A DNA stretch of 64,000 nt from Nocardioides gilvus (GCF_003194605.1 NZ_QHKY01000004.1:62001-126000), one strand, 5' to 3'. Shown: positions 49,863 through 60,903, counted from the stretch's first letter. Notes: generated by a model from the sequence alone, not told the origin. Made by a program: numbers and translations.

Positions 49863-50960
49863 ATGGCCTTCAACGACGAGTACCGCGATGAGGCCGCGGA
49901 CGAGTTCACCGTCGCCGAGGAGGCGCACCTGCGTTCCCTGACCGCCGCCGAGGCCGAGGGGGACGAACGTGCCGTCGAGGCAGCGCTGCGGCCCCGGACG
50001 CTGGACGAGGTGGTGGGGCAGACACGCGTACGCGACCAACTGGGTCTGGTGCTGGAGGCCGCCCGGCGTCGCGGACGGGCCCCGGACCACGTACTGCTCT
50101 CCGGTCCGCCCGGGCTCGGCAAGACGACCCTGGCCATGATCATCGCCGGGGAGATGTCGACGCCCCTGCGCCTGACCAGCGGCCCCGCCATCACCCACGC
50201 GGGCGACCTGGCGGCGATCCTCAGCGGCGTCAACGAGGGCGACGTGCTCTTCGTCGACGAGATCCACCGGATGTCCCGTCCGGCCGAGGAGATGCTCTAC
50301 ATGGCGATGGAGGACTTCCGCGTCGACGTGATCATCGGCAAGGGTCCCGGGGCGACGGCCATCCCGCTCGAGATCCCGCCCTTCACCCTGGTCGGAGCCA
50401 CCACGCGGGCTGGTCTCCTGCCGGGCCCGCTGCGCGACAGGTTCGGCTTCACCGCCCACCTGGAGTACTACGAGCCTCACGAGTTGGACCTGATCGCGCG
50501 GCGCTCCGCCGGTCTGTTGGGCGTGGAGATGACGGACGAGGGTGCCGCAGAGATCGCGTCACGGTCACGAGGCACCCCTCGGATCGCCAATCGCCTGTTG
50601 CGCCGCGTCCGTGACTACGCACAGGTGCGGGCCGACGGCGTGCTCACCCACGAGGTGGCACGCGCCGCGCTCGAGCTGTACGAGGTGGACGAGCTCGGTC
50701 TCGATCGCCTGGACCGCGGCGTCCTCGACGTCCTGTGCCGCCGCTTCGGAGGCGGGCCCGTGGGCATCTCGACGCTGGCGGTCGCCGTGGGCGAGGAGCG
50801 GGAGACGGTGGAGGAGGTCGCGGAGCCGTTCCTGGTCCGCAACGGTTTCCTGGCGCGCACGCCTAGAGGGCGCATCGCCATGCCTGCAGCATGGAAGCAT
50901 CTCGGGCTCGTGGCGCCGCCGGACTCCTTCGGGGCGCAGCAGGCTCTCTTCGACGAATGA
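49863..50960 (+). CDS. ruvB: Holliday junction helicase RuvB
   Basis: 365 aa from ATG 49863. AAA+ ATPase: [12 protein letters not shown], Walker [10 protein letters not shown], Walker B FVDEIH, sensor 1 [18 protein letters not shown], sensor 2 [17 protein letters not shown], and the winged-helix C-terminus with [15 protein letters not shown] basic/acidic N-terminal extension of about 25 residues precedes the core. Drives branch migration with RuvA. Confidence 0.98.
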   Translation: MAFNDEYRDEAADEFTVAEEAHLRSLTAAEAEGDERAVEAALRPRTLDEVVGQTRVRDQLGLVLEAARRRGRAPDHVLLSGPPGLGKTTLAMIIAGEMSTPLRLTSGPAITHAGDLAAILSGVNEGDVLFVDEIHRMSRPAEEMLYMAMEDFRVDVIIGKGPGATAIPLEIPPFTLVGATTRAGLLPGPLRDRFGFTAHLEYYEPHELDLIARRSAGLLGVEMTDEGAAEIASRSRGTPRIANRLLRRVRDYAQVRADGVLTHEVARAALELYEVDELGLDRLDRGVLDVLCRRFGGGPVGISTLAVAVGEERETVEEVAEPFLVRNGFLARTPRGRIAMPAAWKHLGLVAPPDSFGAQQALFDE

Positions 50961-51009
50961 CGACCACGTAGACTCGCTCAGGTTGCCCGCCCCGAGTCAA
51001 GAGGTTGTC

Positions 51010-51303
51010 GTGAACGAAATTGCAGGCCTCTGGCCGTTCCTTGCCGTACTGGTCATCTTCTGGCTGATGATCATTCGCCCGGCCCAGCGCCAGCGCAAGC
51101 AGACCGCTGCGCTCCAGTCCAACCTCGCAGTGGGTGACCGGGTGATGCTGACCTCGGGGATCTTCGCCACCGTCGTGGAACTGCTCGACGACCGCGTGCG
51201 CGTCCAGGTCGCCGAAGGTGTCGTCATCGACGTGGTGCGCGCCGCGGTCGGTGCCGTCGAGAGCCCCCAGCCGCCCGTTGACGCAGACGACCCGGAGTCC
51301 TGA
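51010..51303 (+). CDS. yajC: Sec translocon accessory subunit YajC
   Basis: 97 aa from GTG 51010. One N-terminal membrane helix (about 5-23) followed by RPAQRQRKQTAALQSNLAVGDRVMLTSGIFATV, the typical YajC core, and an acidic tail. YajC belongs to the SecDF-YajC complex that helps protein export. A TAGACT -10-like box lies at 50969-50974. In related genomes secD and secF follow directly; here the next gene, apt, begins within eight bases. Confidence 0.95.
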   Translation: MNEIAGLWPFLAVLVIFWLMIIRPAQRQRKQTAALQSNLAVGDRVMLTSGIFATVVELLDDRVRVQVAEGVVIDVVRAAVGAVESPQPPVDADDPES

Positions 51304-51310
51304 GGTGTCG

Positions 51311-51856
51311 ATGATGCTGGAGACCGCCCGCGAGGCGATGGACCGTCTGATCGCCGACGTGCCCGACTATCCCCAGCCCGGAGTGGTCTTCAAGGACATC
51401 ACGCCGTTGCTGGCCGACCACACGGGGTTCGAGGCCGCGGTCAAGGCGCTCGCCAGTGCCGGCCGTGACGAGGCGGGTGAGGTCGTCGTCGACAAGGTGA
51501 TCGGCATGGAGGCCCGTGGGTTCATCCTGGCCGCACCCGTGGCCCTGAGCCTGGGCGCCGGCTTCATCCCGGTGCGCAAGCCCGGCAAACTCCCGCGCGA
51601 GTGCCACGTCGAGAGCTACACGCTCGAGTACGGCAACGCCACGTTGGAGATGCACAAGGACGCCGTCAGCCCGGGCGACCGGGTCCTGCTGGTCGACGAC
51701 GTACTGGCGACCGGCGGCACGATCGCCGCCACCCGACGACTCGTCGAGTCCAGCGGGGGAGTCGTCGTCGGCGCGGCCGTGCTCATGGAGCTTGGCTTCC
51801 TGTCGGGGCGCGATGTCTTCGCAGACCTGCCCTGCACGGCACTCCGGGTGATCTGA
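51311..51856 (+). CDS. apt: Adenine phosphoribosyltransferase
   Basis: 181 aa. ATG 51311 is favoured by GAGG five bases upstream; GTG 51305 and ATG 51314 are alternatives. Type I PRTase with FKDITPLL, RGFILAAPVA, the PRPP-binding motif VLLVDDVLATGGTI and KPGKLPREC. Salvages adenine to AMP. Sits between yajC and relA as in other Actinobacteria once secDF is set aside. Confidence 0.97.
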   Translation: MMLETAREAMDRLIADVPDYPQPGVVFKDITPLLADHTGFEAAVKALASAGRDEAGEVVVDKVIGMEARGFILAAPVALSLGAGFIPVRKPGKLPRECHVESYTLEYGNATLEMHKDAVSPGDRVLLVDDVLATGGTIAATRRLVESSGGVVVGAAVLMELGFLSGRDVFADLPCTALRVI

Positions 51857-51862
51857 CCCGAC

Positions 51863-51868
51863 TAGACT
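51863..51868 (+). promoter_or_regulatory. Candidate -10 box of leaderless relA promoter
   Basis: TAGACT followed by six bases and ATG 51875; no Shine-Dalgarno sequence. Confidence 0.4.
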
Positions 51869-51874
51869 GAGTGA

Positions 51875-54175
51875 ATGGTCGAGGACAATCGCGCAGTTCC
51901 CGAACGCGTACGCCCTTCCGACACCCCGGTGACGGCGAGGTCGATGCGCTCTCGACTCGCGCGCATCGGCACCAGGACCCAGTCCGGCAACCCCGTTCTG
52001 GAGCCGCTGTTCCGGGCCGTCCGCACCAACCACCCCAAGGCTGACCTGGCGCTGCTCGAGCGTGCGTACGTCACCGCCGAGCGGCTGCACGCCCCGCAGA
52101 AGCGCAAGAGCGGCGACCCCTACATCACCCATCCGCTCGCGGTCACCACCATTCTCGCCGAGATCGGAATGACCGAGCCGGTGCTGGTGGCAGCGCTGCT
52201 GCACGACACCGTCGAGGACACGCCCTACACGTTGGCGGAGCTGACCGCTGACTTCGGTGAGGAGGTCGCCCAGCTCGTCGACGGGGTGACCAAGCTCGAC
52301 AAGGTGAAGTACGGCGCCGCCGCGCAGTCCGAGACGATCCGCAAGATGATCGTGGCGATGTCCAAGGACATCCGGGTCCTGGTCATCAAGCTCGCCGACC
52401 GACTGCACAACATGCGTACGTTGCGTTACGTGCCGCAGGCGAGCCAGGAGCGCACCTCGCGAGAGACCCTGGACATCTACGCTCCGCTGGCGCACCGCCT
52501 GGGCATGAACACGCTCAAGTGGGAGCTGGAGGACCTGGCGTTCGCCACCCTGCACCCGAAGATCTATGACGAGATCGTCCGCCTCGTGGCCGAGCGGGCG
52601 CCGTCACGCGACCAGTTCCTGGCCCAGGTGATCTCCCAGGTCGAGCAGGACCTCAAGGACGCCAAGATCCGGGCCAAGGTCACCGGGCGTCCGAAGCACT
52701 ACTACTCGATCTACCAGAAGATGATCGTGGGCGGCCGCGACTTCTCCGAGATCTACGACCTGGTCGGCATCCGGGTCCTGGTCGACGACGACCGGGACTG
52801 CTACGCCGTCATGGGAGTGCTGCACGCCCGCTGGAATCCGGTCCTGGGACGGTTCAAGGACTACGTCGCCATGCCGAAGTTCAACATGTACCAGTCGCTG
52901 CACACGACCGTGATCGGCCCCACCGGCAAGCCGGTCGAGATGCAGATCCGGACCTTCGCGATGCACCGTCGCGCCGAGTACGGCGTGGCTGCGCACTGGA
53001 AGTACAAGGAGGACTCCCGGGTCGGGGCCGACACCGACAAGCCGGCCGAGAAGGACGACATGGCCTGGCTGCGCCAACTCATGGAGTGGCAGTCCGACGT
53101 CGAGGACCCGGGCGAGTTCCTCGACTCCCTGCGTTTCGAGATCAACCGCGCCGAGGTCTACGTCTTCACGCCCCGGGGCGACGTGATCGCGTTGCCGACG
53201 GGAGCCACCCCGGTCGACTTCGCCTATGCGGTGCACACCGACGTCGGTCACCACACCATCGGTGCCCGGGTCAACGGGCGTCTGGTGCCCCTTGAGTCGA
53301 CCCTGGAGAACGGCGACGTCGTGGAGGTCTTCACCTCGAAGGCCGCCACCGCAGCCCCGTCGCGTGACTGGCTCAACTTCGTCAAGTCGCAGCGGGCCCG
53401 CTCCAAGATCCGGCAGTGGTTCACCAAGGAACGCCGCGAGGAGGCCATCGAGCGGGGCCGCGACGAGATCGCCAAGATGATGCGGAAGGAGGGCCTTCCC
53501 CTCAAGCGACTGCTCTCCCACGAGTCCCTGACCCAGGCGGCCGAGCACTTCAAGATCGCCGACGTGACCGCGTTGTACGCCGCTGTGGGGGAGCACAACC
53601 TCTCCGCGCAGGCCGTGGTCAAGCGGGTCCTGGAGATCCACGGCGGCTCCGACGGTGCCGCCGAGGACATGGCCGAAGCCGTCACGATCACCGGTCGACG
53701 CACGCGGCAGAAGCATGCCGGACCAGCCGAGAGCGGCGTCATCGTCCAGGGCAGCAGCGACCTGTGGGTCAAGTTGGCCAAGTGTTGTACGCCGGTGCCC
53801 CCGGACACCATCCTCGGGTTCGTCACCAAGGGCGGTGGGGTCTCGGTGCACCGCAAGGACTGCACGAACGCCGCCAGCCTGGAGTCCCAGCAGGAGCGAC
53901 TCGTCGAGGTCGAGTGGGCGCCGACCCCGCAGAACACGTTCCTGGTCAACATCCAGGTCGAGGCGCTGGACCGGGCCCGTCTCCTCTCCGACATCACCAT
54001 GGCTCTGGCGGACACTCAGGTGAACATCCTCAGCGCGACGCTGCAAACCACCCGCGACCGGGTCGCCAAGAGCCGGTTCTCGTTCGAGATGGCCGACGCC
54101 ACGCACCTCGACAACGTGCTCAAGGGCGTACGCAGCGTCCCCGGTGTCTTCGACGCCTACAGGGTCACCCAGTAG
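51875..54175 (+). CDS. relA: Bifunctional (p)ppGpp synthetase/hydrolase Rel
   Basis: 766 aa from ATG 51875. Intact hydrolase HD motif (LLHDTVEDT), synthetase domain with [19 protein letters not shown] and EMQIRT, TGS domain ([28 protein letters not shown]), a zinc-finger-like segment with CCTPVPPD and a C-terminal ACT domain. Both activities are predicted active. It governs the stringent response. Upstream TAGACT-N6-ATG suggests a leaderless mRNA. The last 11 bases including the stop are tandemly duplicated. Confidence 0.98.
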   Translation: MVEDNRAVPERVRPSDTPVTARSMRSRLARIGTRTQSGNPVLEPLFRAVRTNHPKADLALLERAYVTAERLHAPQKRKSGDPYITHPLAVTTILAEIGMTEPVLVAALLHDTVEDTPYTLAELTADFGEEVAQLVDGVTKLDKVKYGAAAQSETIRKMIVAMSKDIRVLVIKLADRLHNMRTLRYVPQASQERTSRETLDIYAPLAHRLGMNTLKWELEDLAFATLHPKIYDEIVRLVAERAPSRDQFLAQVISQVEQDLKDAKIRAKVTGRPKHYYSIYQKMIVGGRDFSEIYDLVGIRVLVDDDRDCYAVMGVLHARWNPVLGRFKDYVAMPKFNMYQSLHTTVIGPTGKPVEMQIRTFAMHRRAEYGVAAHWKYKEDSRVGADTDKPAEKDDMAWLRQLMEWQSDVEDPGEFLDSLRFEINRAEVYVFTPRGDVIALPTGATPVDFAYAVHTDVGHHTIGARVNGRLVPLESTLENGDVVEVFTSKAATAAPSRDWLNFVKSQRARSKIRQWFTKERREEAIERGRDEIAKMMRKEGLPLKRLLSHESLTQAAEHFKIADVTALYAAVGEHNLSAQAVVKRVLEIHGGSDGAAEDMAEAVTITGRRTRQKHAGPAESGVIVQGSSDLWVKLAKCCTPVPPDTILGFVTKGGGVSVHRKDCTNAASLESQQERLVEVEWAPTPQNTFLVNIQVEALDRARLLSDITMALADTQVNILSATLQTTRDRVAKSRFSFEMADATHLDNVLKGVRSVPGVFDAYRVTQ

Positions 54176-54186
54176 TCACCCAGTAG
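54165..54186 (+). repeat. 11-bp tandem duplication across the relA stop
   Basis: TCACCCAGTAG occurs twice in a row: the first copy holds the last codons and stop of relA, the second lies directly after. A further GGGTGGTCGCTG pair occurs at 54190 and 54211 nearby. The CACCC arms can pair with the downstream GGGTG, so it may aid termination. Confidence 0.7.
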
Positions 54187-54249
54187 TCCGGGTGGTCGCT
54201 GAGTGATTGCTGGGTGGTCGCTGGATCGGGACGAGCCCCGCCACGCACG

Positions 54250-54280
54250 CCGCCCACCGGCCGTGAGGCGCGATGGGCGG
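54250..54280. terminator. Weak inverted repeat between convergent relA and DUF349 genes
   Basis: CCGCCCA and TGGGCGG form a 7-bp stem around a 17-base GC-rich loop. Termination role is only suggested by the convergent setting. Confidence 0.3.
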
Positions 54281-54301
54281 TGAGGGCGGACGTACGTCGG
54301 T

Positions 54302-55540
54302 TCAGCCGGAGAACTCCTGGGCGGCCTTGCGTGCCATGTCGAGGAAGGCCTGACGCGACTCCAGGTTCTCCTCGAGCTGCTTGACCTTCTTCTCGTTGCC
54401 CTTGTTGCGGGCCTCGTCCAGCTCGGCCCGGATCTCGTCGATCGCGGACTGCAACTTGCCGATCATGTCGTCGGCCCGGGCGGACTTCTCCGGGTCCGTA
54501 CGACGCCACTGGTCGTCCTCGACACCGCGGATGGCCTGCTCGACCTTGCGCATGCGTCCCTCAAGATCGCGGATCCGGTCGCGCGGGACCTTGCCGGCCT
54601 CGTCCCAACGGTCTGCGAGGGCCCGGAAGGCGGTCTTCGCGGCGTCGAGGTCGGTGACCGGCAGGAGCGCCTCGGCCTCGGCCAGGATCGCCTCCTTGAC
54701 CTCGGCGTTGCCCTCGAACTCAGCGTCGAGGGCGGCGTTGGCTGCGTCGCGGTTGCCGAAGAAGGTGTCCTGCGCTCCTCGGAAGCGCTTCCAGAGCTTG
54801 TCCTCCACGTCACGCGGCGCGGGGCCTGCGGCCTTCCAGTCGCGCATCAGGTCGCGGAACCGACCTGACGTACGCCCCCAGTCGGTGTCGTCGGCCAACG
54901 ACTCGGCCTCCGTCGTGAGCCGCTCCTTGATCACGCGCGCGGCGTCACGCTTCTCGTGCTCCTCGGAGAAGTGGGCCTTGCGCTGACGGGTGTAGGCCGT
55001 GCGTGCGCTGGAGAAGCGACGCCAGAGCGCGTCGTCGGTGGCCTTGTCGAGACGCGGCAGGGCCTTCCAAGCCTCGAGCAGGTCACGCAGTCGATTGGCG
55101 CCGTCGCGCCAGTTGGAGCTCTGGGACAGTTTCTCGGCCTCGGTGACGATATGCTCCTTGGCCGCCTTGGACTCGGCGTTGCGCTCGGCACGCTCAGCCT
55201 TGCGGGCTTCGCGCTGCAACGCGATCACGGGCCCCAGGGCGTCCAGCTTCGCCACCAGCGAGTCGAGGTCACCCACCGCGTTGGCCGTGGAGACCTGCTG
55301 GCGCACGGTCTTCACCGCAGCCGCCGCCTCCTCGGGGGTGACCTTGTTCGCGTTCACCCGGGTGCAGAGGAGCTGCACCTCGAACTCGAGGGCCTTGAAC
55401 CGTTCGGTGAAGAAGGCCAGCGCTTCCTCGGCGGTGCCTGCGGGGTACGACCCCACGGCCCTCTCCCCGGTTGCGGTCTTCACGAAAACGGTGCCGTCCT
55501 CGGCCACGTGGCCCCACTCGGACTGCTTATCAGCGCTCAT
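54302..55540 (-). CDS. DUF349 domain coiled-coil protein
   Basis: 412 aa from ATG 55540. Almost entirely helical and highly charged, with several repeated units of the DUF349 type, each with a conserved Trp/Arg pattern (WRDGANRLRDLLEAWKALPR, WGRTSGRFRDLMRDWKAAGPAPR, FRALADRWDEAGKVPRDR). The last 70 residues are a coiled coil. Function is unknown; the family is common near relA in Actinobacteria. Divergent from the metallo-hydrolase gene, with a perfect palindrome in the shared region. Confidence 0.9.
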   Translation of the reverse strand: MSADKQSEWGHVAEDGTVFVKTATGERAVGSYPAGTAEEALAFFTERFKALEFEVQLLCTRVNANKVTPEEAAAAVKTVRQQVSTANAVGDLDSLVAKLDALGPVIALQREARKAERAERNAESKAAKEHIVTEAEKLSQSSNWRDGANRLRDLLEAWKALPRLDKATDDALWRRFSSARTAYTRQRKAHFSEEHEKRDAARVIKERLTTEAESLADDTDWGRTSGRFRDLMRDWKAAGPAPRDVEDKLWKRFRGAQDTFFGNRDAANAALDAEFEGNAEVKEAILAEAEALLPVTDLDAAKTAFRALADRWDEAGKVPRDRIRDLEGRMRKVEQAIRGVEDDQWRRTDPEKSARADDMIGKLQSAIDEIRAELDEARNKGNEKKVKQLEENLESRQAFLDMARKAAQEFSG

Positions 55541-55579
55541 GGTCGCCCATGCTAGTCACTCCGGGTGCATGTCTCGGTA

Positions 55580-55594
55580 GGCTGACTGTCAGCC
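55580..55594. promoter_or_regulatory. Perfect 15-bp palindrome, candidate operator
   Basis: GGCTGAC-T-GTCAGCC lies between divergent DUF349 and MBL hydrolase genes and overlaps a TAGGCT -10-like box (55578-55583). The placement suits a repressor site. Confidence 0.4.
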
Positions 55595-55639
55595 AAACAC
55601 ATGCAGCTGCCATCCGCCGCCCGATCGAAGGTCGTTCTC

Positions 55640-56362
55640 GTGCTCATCGCCGGCTTCCCCGCAGGCCCCTGGGGAACCAATTGCTACGTCGTGTCCACCG
55701 GACCCGGCAACGAATGCGTTGTCATCGATCCGGGCAAGGACTCCGCCTCCGGTGTCGACCAGGTGGTCCGCGAACACCGGCTCAAGCCGGTCGCCGTCCT
55801 GGTGACCCACGGACACATCGACCACATGTGGTGTGTGGCGCCGGTGGCCGGCTCCTACGACGCCACGGCGTGGATCCACCCCAGCGACCGGCACCTGCTC
55901 ACCGACCCGATGGCCGGCATGTCGCGCGAGTCGACCCAGATGTTGCTCGGCGGCAACTACGAGTGGGCAGAGCCCGACGACGTACGCGAGCTCTCCGACT
56001 CGCAGACGCTCGAGATCGCCGGCATCGACTTCGCGGTCGACCACACCCCCGGCCACACCGAGGGATCGGTCACCTTCCGTTCCCCGTACGGCGCGCTCGC
56101 CGGCCAGCCCGAGATCTCCGAGGTGATGTTCTCCGGTGACCTGCTCTTCGCCGGGTCGATCGGGCGCACCGACCTTCCGGGTGGCGACCACGCCAAGATG
56201 CTCCAGAGCCTCAGCCAGAAGGTCCTCCCACTCGCGGACGACATCGTCGTGCTCCCCGGACACGGCGAGCAGACGTCGATCGGTCGCGAGCGCGCCACGA
56301 ACCCCTTCTTGGCGGACCTGGTCGACCAGGGCACTGCCGGACGCGTCACCCGAGGACTCTGA
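55640..56362 (+). CDS. Metallo-beta-lactamase fold hydrolase (glyoxalase II-like)
   Basis: 240 aa from GTG 55640, supported by GAAGG eight bases upstream and by the usual family start at the FPAGPWGTNCYVV segment; ATG 55601 is a possible alternative. Metal ligands THGHIDH, HTPGH, SGDLLF and PGHGEQT are all present, giving a two-metal hydrolase of the hydroxyacylglutathione hydrolase superfamily. Actinobacteria use mycothiol rather than glutathione, so the thioester substrate is unknown. It immediately precedes hisS. Confidence 0.9.
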   Translation: MLIAGFPAGPWGTNCYVVSTGPGNECVVIDPGKDSASGVDQVVREHRLKPVAVLVTHGHIDHMWCVAPVAGSYDATAWIHPSDRHLLTDPMAGMSRESTQMLLGGNYEWAEPDDVRELSDSQTLEIAGIDFAVDHTPGHTEGSVTFRSPYGALAGQPEISEVMFSGDLLFAGSIGRTDLPGGDHAKMLQSLSQKVLPLADDIVVLPGHGEQTSIGRERATNPFLADLVDQGTAGRVTRGL

Positions 56363-57718
56363 ATGAGCAAGCCACGCCCGCTGAGCGGGTTCCCCGAATT
56401 CCTGCCTGCCCAGCGCAGCGTCGAGGTCGAGGTCGTGCAGACCTTGGCCCGTACGTTCGAGCTGCACGGCTTCTCGGGCATCGAGACCAGGGCAGTTGAG
56501 CCGATGGACCAGTTGCTGCGCAAGGGGGACACCTCCAAGGAGGTCTACGTCCTCAAGCGGCTCCAGGACGTGGAGGCGGGCGCCGACGCCGGCATGGGGC
56601 TGCACTTCGACCTCACCGTGCCGTTCGCCCGGTACGTCCTGGAGAACGCCGGCAAGTTGGAGTTCCCCTTCCGCCGCTACCAGATCCAGAAGGTGTGGCG
56701 CGGCGAACGTCCCCAGGAGGGGCGCTTCCGGGAGTTCACCCAGGCCGACATCGACATCGTCGGCCGTGACGTCCTGCCCTTCCACCACGACGTCGAGGTC
56801 ACCCGGGTGATGCTCGAGGCGCTGTCGAAGCTGACCTTCCTGCCGGGTTTCCGGCTGCAGGTCAACAACCGCAAGCTGCTGCAGGGCTTCTACGCCGGGC
56901 TCGGGGTCACGGACGTCGACGAGGCCATGCGCCTGGTCGACAAGCTCGACAAGCTCCCCGCCGAGAAGGTGCGCGAACTCCTGCTCGACCAGGCCGGGCT
57001 GACCGAGGACCAGGCCGACAAGGTGCTGGGCCTGGCCGCCATCTGCACCGGCGACGACTCCTTTGTCGGGCAGGTCCGGGCCCTCGGCGTCGAGCACCCG
57101 CTGCTCGACGAAGGGCTGGGAGAGCTCGCCGACCTGGTGCGCGCCTGCCAGGACCTGGTGACCGAAAGCGTACGCATCGAGGCGGACCTCAAGATCGCTC
57201 GCGGCCTCGACTACTACACCGGCACGGTCTTCGAGACCCGCCTGGACGGCTTCGAGTCCCTGGGCTCCATCTGCTCGGGCGGTCGCTACGACGCCCTGGC
57301 CAGCGACGGGAAGTCCACGTACCCCGGCGTCGGCATCTCGCTCGGCGTCAGCAGGGTGCTCGTCCCGCTGCTCAACAAGGGCGTGCTCGACGCCGATCGC
57401 CAGGTGCCCAGCGCGGTGCTCGTGGCGTTGACCGACGAGGAGTCCCGGTCCTCGGCCACCGCCGTTGCCACCGCCCTGCGTGCCAACGGCATCCCGTGCG
57501 AGGTGGCCGCCACCGCGGCCAAGTTCGGCAAGCAGATCCGCTACGCCGAGCGTCGCGGGATCCCGTACGTCTGGTTCACCCAGGACGACGGCACCCACCA
57601 GGTCAAGGACATTCGTTCCGGAGAGCAGGTCACCGCAGATCCGGCGACCTGGATCCCACCCACCGAGGACCTGCGACCGCAGGTCATCTCGCACACCGCA
57701 TCTGAGGAGACCCAGTGA
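56363..57718 (+). CDS. hisS: Histidyl-tRNA synthetase
   Basis: 451 aa from ATG 56363, directly after the previous stop. Class II core with motif 2 ([25 protein letters not shown]), the HisA motif [13 protein letters not shown] and motif 3 ([12 protein letters not shown]). C-terminal anticodon domain from about residue 350. The sequence is longer than the typical 420 residues because of helical insertions in the catalytic domain. GTGA overlap couples it to aspS. Confidence 0.97.
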   Translation: MSKPRPLSGFPEFLPAQRSVEVEVVQTLARTFELHGFSGIETRAVEPMDQLLRKGDTSKEVYVLKRLQDVEAGADAGMGLHFDLTVPFARYVLENAGKLEFPFRRYQIQKVWRGERPQEGRFREFTQADIDIVGRDVLPFHHDVEVTRVMLEALSKLTFLPGFRLQVNNRKLLQGFYAGLGVTDVDEAMRLVDKLDKLPAEKVRELLLDQAGLTEDQADKVLGLAAICTGDDSFVGQVRALGVEHPLLDEGLGELADLVRACQDLVTESVRIEADLKIARGLDYYTGTVFETRLDGFESLGSICSGGRYDALASDGKSTYPGVGISLGVSRVLVPLLNKGVLDADRQVPSAVLVALTDEESRSSATAVATALRANGIPCEVAATAAKFGKQIRYAERRGIPYVWFTQDDGTHQVKDIRSGEQVTADPATWIPPTEDLRPQVISHTASEETQ

Positions 57719-59508
57719 TCCGCACTCATGACGCCGGCGCCCTGCGCACCGAGCACGTCGGCCAGACCGTCATCCTTGCCGGTTGGGTGGCGCGTCGTCG
57801 GGACCACGGTGGCGTCGCCTTCCTGGACCTCCGCGAGTCGAGTGGCGTCGTGCAGGTCGTCGTGCGCGACGAGGAGGTCGCGCACAGCCTGCGCAACGAG
57901 TTCTGCCTCAAGATCACCGGCGAGGTGGTCGCGCGCACGTCGGACAACGTGAACCCGAACCTCGCCACCGGCGAGGTGGAGGTCGTGGCGAGTGAGATCG
58001 AGGTGCTGAACACCTCGGCGCCGCTGCCGTTCCCGATCGACGACGCCGCCGCGTCCAAGGGTGGCGAGGTCGGGGAGGAGACCCGACTCAAGTACCGCTA
58101 CCTCGACCTGCGTCGCTCCGAGCCGCAGCGCCTGCTGCGTCTGCGCTCCAAGGTGAACAAGGCGATGCGCGACGTGCTGGACCGCCATGACTTCGTCGAG
58201 GTCGAGACCCCGACCCTGACCCGATCCACGCCTGAAGGTGCCCGGGACTTCCTGGTCCCGGCCCGTCTGCACCCCGGCAGCTGGTACGCCCTGCCGCAGA
58301 GCCCCCAGCTCTTCAAGCAGCTCCTCATGGTCGGCGGCATGGAGCGCTACTACCAGATCGCGCGCTGCTACCGGGACGAGGACTTCCGCGCCGACCGCCA
58401 GCCTGAATTCACCCAGCTCGACATCGAGATGTCCTTCATCGACCAGGACGACGTGATCGCCCTGATGGAGGAGTTGCTGGTCGAGGTGTGGGCCCAGGCC
58501 GGCCACCAGATCCAGACGCCGATCCCGCGCATCACCTACGCCGACGCGATGGCTCGTTTCGGCTCCGACAAGCCCGACCTGCGGATGGGCCAGGAGCTCG
58601 TCGACTGCACCGAGTACTTCGCCGACACCACCTTCCGGGTCTTCCAGGCGCCGTACGTCGGTGCCGTGGTGATGCCGGGTGGGGCCAGCCAGCCGCGCCG
58701 TCAGTTCGACGCCTGGCAGGAGTGGGCCAAGCAGCGCGGCGCGAAGGGCCTCGCCTACGTGACGGTCTCTCCCGAGGGCGAGCTCGGTGGTCCGGTCGCG
58801 AAGAACCTCTCCGACGCGGAGAAGGAGGGGTTGGCTGCCCACACCGGCGCCAACCCGGGCGACTGCATCTTCTTCTCCTCAGGCACGCCGAAGGCGAGCC
58901 GTGCCCTGCTGGGTGCCGCTCGTCTGGAGATCGGTCGTCGCGGCGGCCTGATCGACGAGTCGACCTTCGCCTTCACCTGGGTCGTCGACGCACCCCTCTT
59001 CGAGCCGGCCGACGACGCCGTGGCCTCGGGTGACGTGGCCGTCGGCGCCGGCGCGTGGACCGCGGTGCACCACGCCTTCACCAGCCCCAAGCCGGAGTTC
59101 CTCGACGACCTGGAGGCGAACCCCGGCGCGGCGCTGGCCTACGCGTACGACATCGTTTGCAACGGTTCCGAGCTCGGTGGCGGTTCGATCCGGATCCACC
59201 GCGAGGACGTCCAGAAGCGGGTCTTCGACATCATGGGCATCTCGCCCGCCGAGGCCGACGAGAAGTTCGGCTTCCTGCTCGAGGCGTTCAAGTTCGGCGC
59301 CCCGCCGCACGGCGGCATCGCGCTCGGCCTCGACCGCGTGGTGGCGATCCTGGGCGGTGCCGACTCGATCCGCGACGTCATCGCCTTCCCGAAGTCGGGT
59401 GGCGGCTTCGACCCGCTGACCTCGGCACCGGCCGCGATCACCGAGCAGCAGCGCAAGGAAGCCGGAGTCGATGCCGTGCCGACCGAGGCAGTCGACGTCG
59501 ACGCCTAG
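57715..59508 (+). CDS. aspS: Aspartyl-tRNA synthetase
   Basis: 597 aa from GTG 57715. N-terminal OB-fold anticodon domain ([21 protein letters not shown]), class II motif 2 ([25 protein letters not shown]), bacterial GAD insertion domain in the middle, and motif 3 ([15 protein letters not shown]). Whether it is discriminating or also charges tRNA-Asn cannot be decided from this window. Confidence 0.97.
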   Translation: MIRTHDAGALRTEHVGQTVILAGWVARRRDHGGVAFLDLRESSGVVQVVVRDEEVAHSLRNEFCLKITGEVVARTSDNVNPNLATGEVEVVASEIEVLNTSAPLPFPIDDAAASKGGEVGEETRLKYRYLDLRRSEPQRLLRLRSKVNKAMRDVLDRHDFVEVETPTLTRSTPEGARDFLVPARLHPGSWYALPQSPQLFKQLLMVGGMERYYQIARCYRDEDFRADRQPEFTQLDIEMSFIDQDDVIALMEELLVEVWAQAGHQIQTPIPRITYADAMARFGSDKPDLRMGQELVDCTEYFADTTFRVFQAPYVGAVVMPGGASQPRRQFDAWQEWAKQRGAKGLAYVTVSPEGELGGPVAKNLSDAEKEGLAAHTGANPGDCIFFSSGTPKASRALLGAARLEIGRRGGLIDESTFAFTWVVDAPLFEPADDAVASGDVAVGAGAWTAVHHAFTSPKPEFLDDLEANPGAALAYAYDIVCNGSELGGGSIRIHREDVQKRVFDIMGISPAEADEKFGFLLEAFKFGAPPHGGIALGLDRVVAILGGADSIRDVIAFPKSGGGFDPLTSAPAAITEQQRKEAGVDAVPTEAVDVDA

Positions 59509-59511
59509 GCT
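59506..59511 (+). promoter_or_regulatory. Candidate -10 box of leaderless rarA promoter
   Basis: TAGGCT, whose TAG is the aspS stop codon, lies six bases before the GTG start at 59518. Confidence 0.4.
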
Positions 59512-59517
59512 GCTCGA

Positions 59518-60900
59518 GTGAGCGACGTGGAAGGCCTCTTCGGCAACACACCGCAGCCGAGCGCGGGCTCGTTGGGGGTCAACACCCACTCCTCGGCACC
59601 CCTGGCGGTGCGGATGCGGCCGCGTACGTTGGACGAGCTGGTCGGTCAGCAGCAGCTGCGTGCGGGCGGGTCACCGCTGCGTCGACTCGTCGAGGGTGAC
59701 CAGTCGATGTCCTTGCTGCTGTGGGGCCCGCCCGGCACCGGCAAGACGACGATCGCCGCCATCGTCAGCCAGCAGACCGACCGGCGTTTCGTCGAGGTGT
59801 CCGCAGTCTCGGCAGGGGTCAAGGAAGTCCGGGCCGCGATCGACTCCGCGCGTTCGGAGCTGGCTCGCGGTGGCAAGGAGACGGTGCTCTTCGTCGACGA
59901 GGTGCACCGCTTCAGCAAGGCGCAGCAGGATGCTCTGTTGCCTGGGGTGGAGAACCGCTGGGTCACCCTGGTGGCCGCCACCACCGAGAATCCCTTCTTC
60001 TCGGTGATCTCCCCGCTGCTCTCGCGCAGCCTCCTGCTCAAGTTGGAGTCACTCACCGACGCCGACGTGGACGACGTCATCGGCGGGGCCCTGGTCGACG
60101 AGCGTGGCTACGCCGGCGGTGCCCACCTCGAGACAGATGCCCGCGAGCACCTCGTACGCCTGGCTGGCGGCGACGCACGTCGTGCCCTCACCTACCTCGA
60201 GGCCGCCGTCGGTGCCGCGACGTCGGTGGGGGAGCGCGACGACGACGGACGGGTGGTGGTCACCCTCGAGCTCGCCGAGACCGCGGTCGACCAGGCAGCC
60301 GTGCGCTACGACCGTCAGGGGGACCAGCACTACGACGTGACCAGCGCGTTCATCAAGTCCATCCGTGGCTCCGACGTGGACGCGGCCCTGCACTACTTCG
60401 CCCGCATGGTCGAGGCCGGGGAGGATCCTCGCTTCATCGCCCGCCGACTGGTCGTCCTGGCGAGTGAGGACATCGGCCTGGCGGATCCCACGGCGCTGAC
60501 CACCGCGGTGGCGGCTGCCCAGGCGGTCCAACTGATCGGGATGCCCGAGGCGCGGCTCAACCTGGCGCAGGCAGTGGTGGCGCTCGCTGTGGCTCCCAAG
60601 TCCAACGCCGTGTACATGGGCTACGAGGCCGCTGCCAAGGACGTGCGCGCCGGCAAGATCGGCACGGTGCCGCCTCACCTGCGTGACGCCCACTACGGAG
60701 GCGCCAAGAAGTTGGGCCACGGGGAGAAGTACCGCTACCCCCACGACGAGCCCCATGGTCTCTCCACCCAGCAGTACGCCCCCGACGTGGTCGGTGACGC
60801 CGCCTACTACGAGCCGACCAGTCGGGGCGCCGAGAACGCCGTCAGGGAGCGGTGGGAGCGGATTCGGAGCATCGTACGAGGGTCACGGAGCGGCAGGTAA
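59518..60900 (+). CDS. rarA: Replication-associated recombination protein RarA (MgsA)
   Basis: 460 aa from GTG 59518. AAA+ ATPase with [15 protein letters not shown], Walker [10 protein letters not shown], Walker B FVDEVHR, sensor 1 [10 protein letters not shown], arginine-rich sensor 2 [11 protein letters not shown], and a C-terminal MgsA tetramerisation domain ([31 protein letters not shown]). Acts at stalled replication forks. Confidence 0.96.
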   Translation: MSDVEGLFGNTPQPSAGSLGVNTHSSAPLAVRMRPRTLDELVGQQQLRAGGSPLRRLVEGDQSMSLLLWGPPGTGKTTIAAIVSQQTDRRFVEVSAVSAGVKEVRAAIDSARSELARGGKETVLFVDEVHRFSKAQQDALLPGVENRWVTLVAATTENPFFSVISPLLSRSLLLKLESLTDADVDDVIGGALVDERGYAGGAHLETDAREHLVRLAGGDARRALTYLEAAVGAATSVGERDDDGRVVVTLELAETAVDQAAVRYDRQGDQHYDVTSAFIKSIRGSDVDAALHYFARMVEAGEDPRFIARRLVVLASEDIGLADPTALTTAVAAAQAVQLIGMPEARLNLAQAVVALAVAPKSNAVYMGYEAAAKDVRAGKIGTVPPHLRDAHYGGAKKLGHGEKYRYPHDEPHGLSTQQYAPDVVGDAAYYEPTSRGAENAVRERWERIRSIVRGSRSGR

Positions 60901-60903
60901 GGT
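60898..60903 (+). promoter_or_regulatory. Candidate -10 box upstream of the 60911 gene
   Basis: TAAGGT overlaps the rarA stop and lies seven bases before the GTG at 60911; no Shine-Dalgarno sequence. Confidence 0.3.

Noticed and set aside
54302-55540. DUF349 protein as an SMC-like or RNase partner
   Set aside because: No Walker motifs or nuclease residues; only helical DUF349 units are visible.
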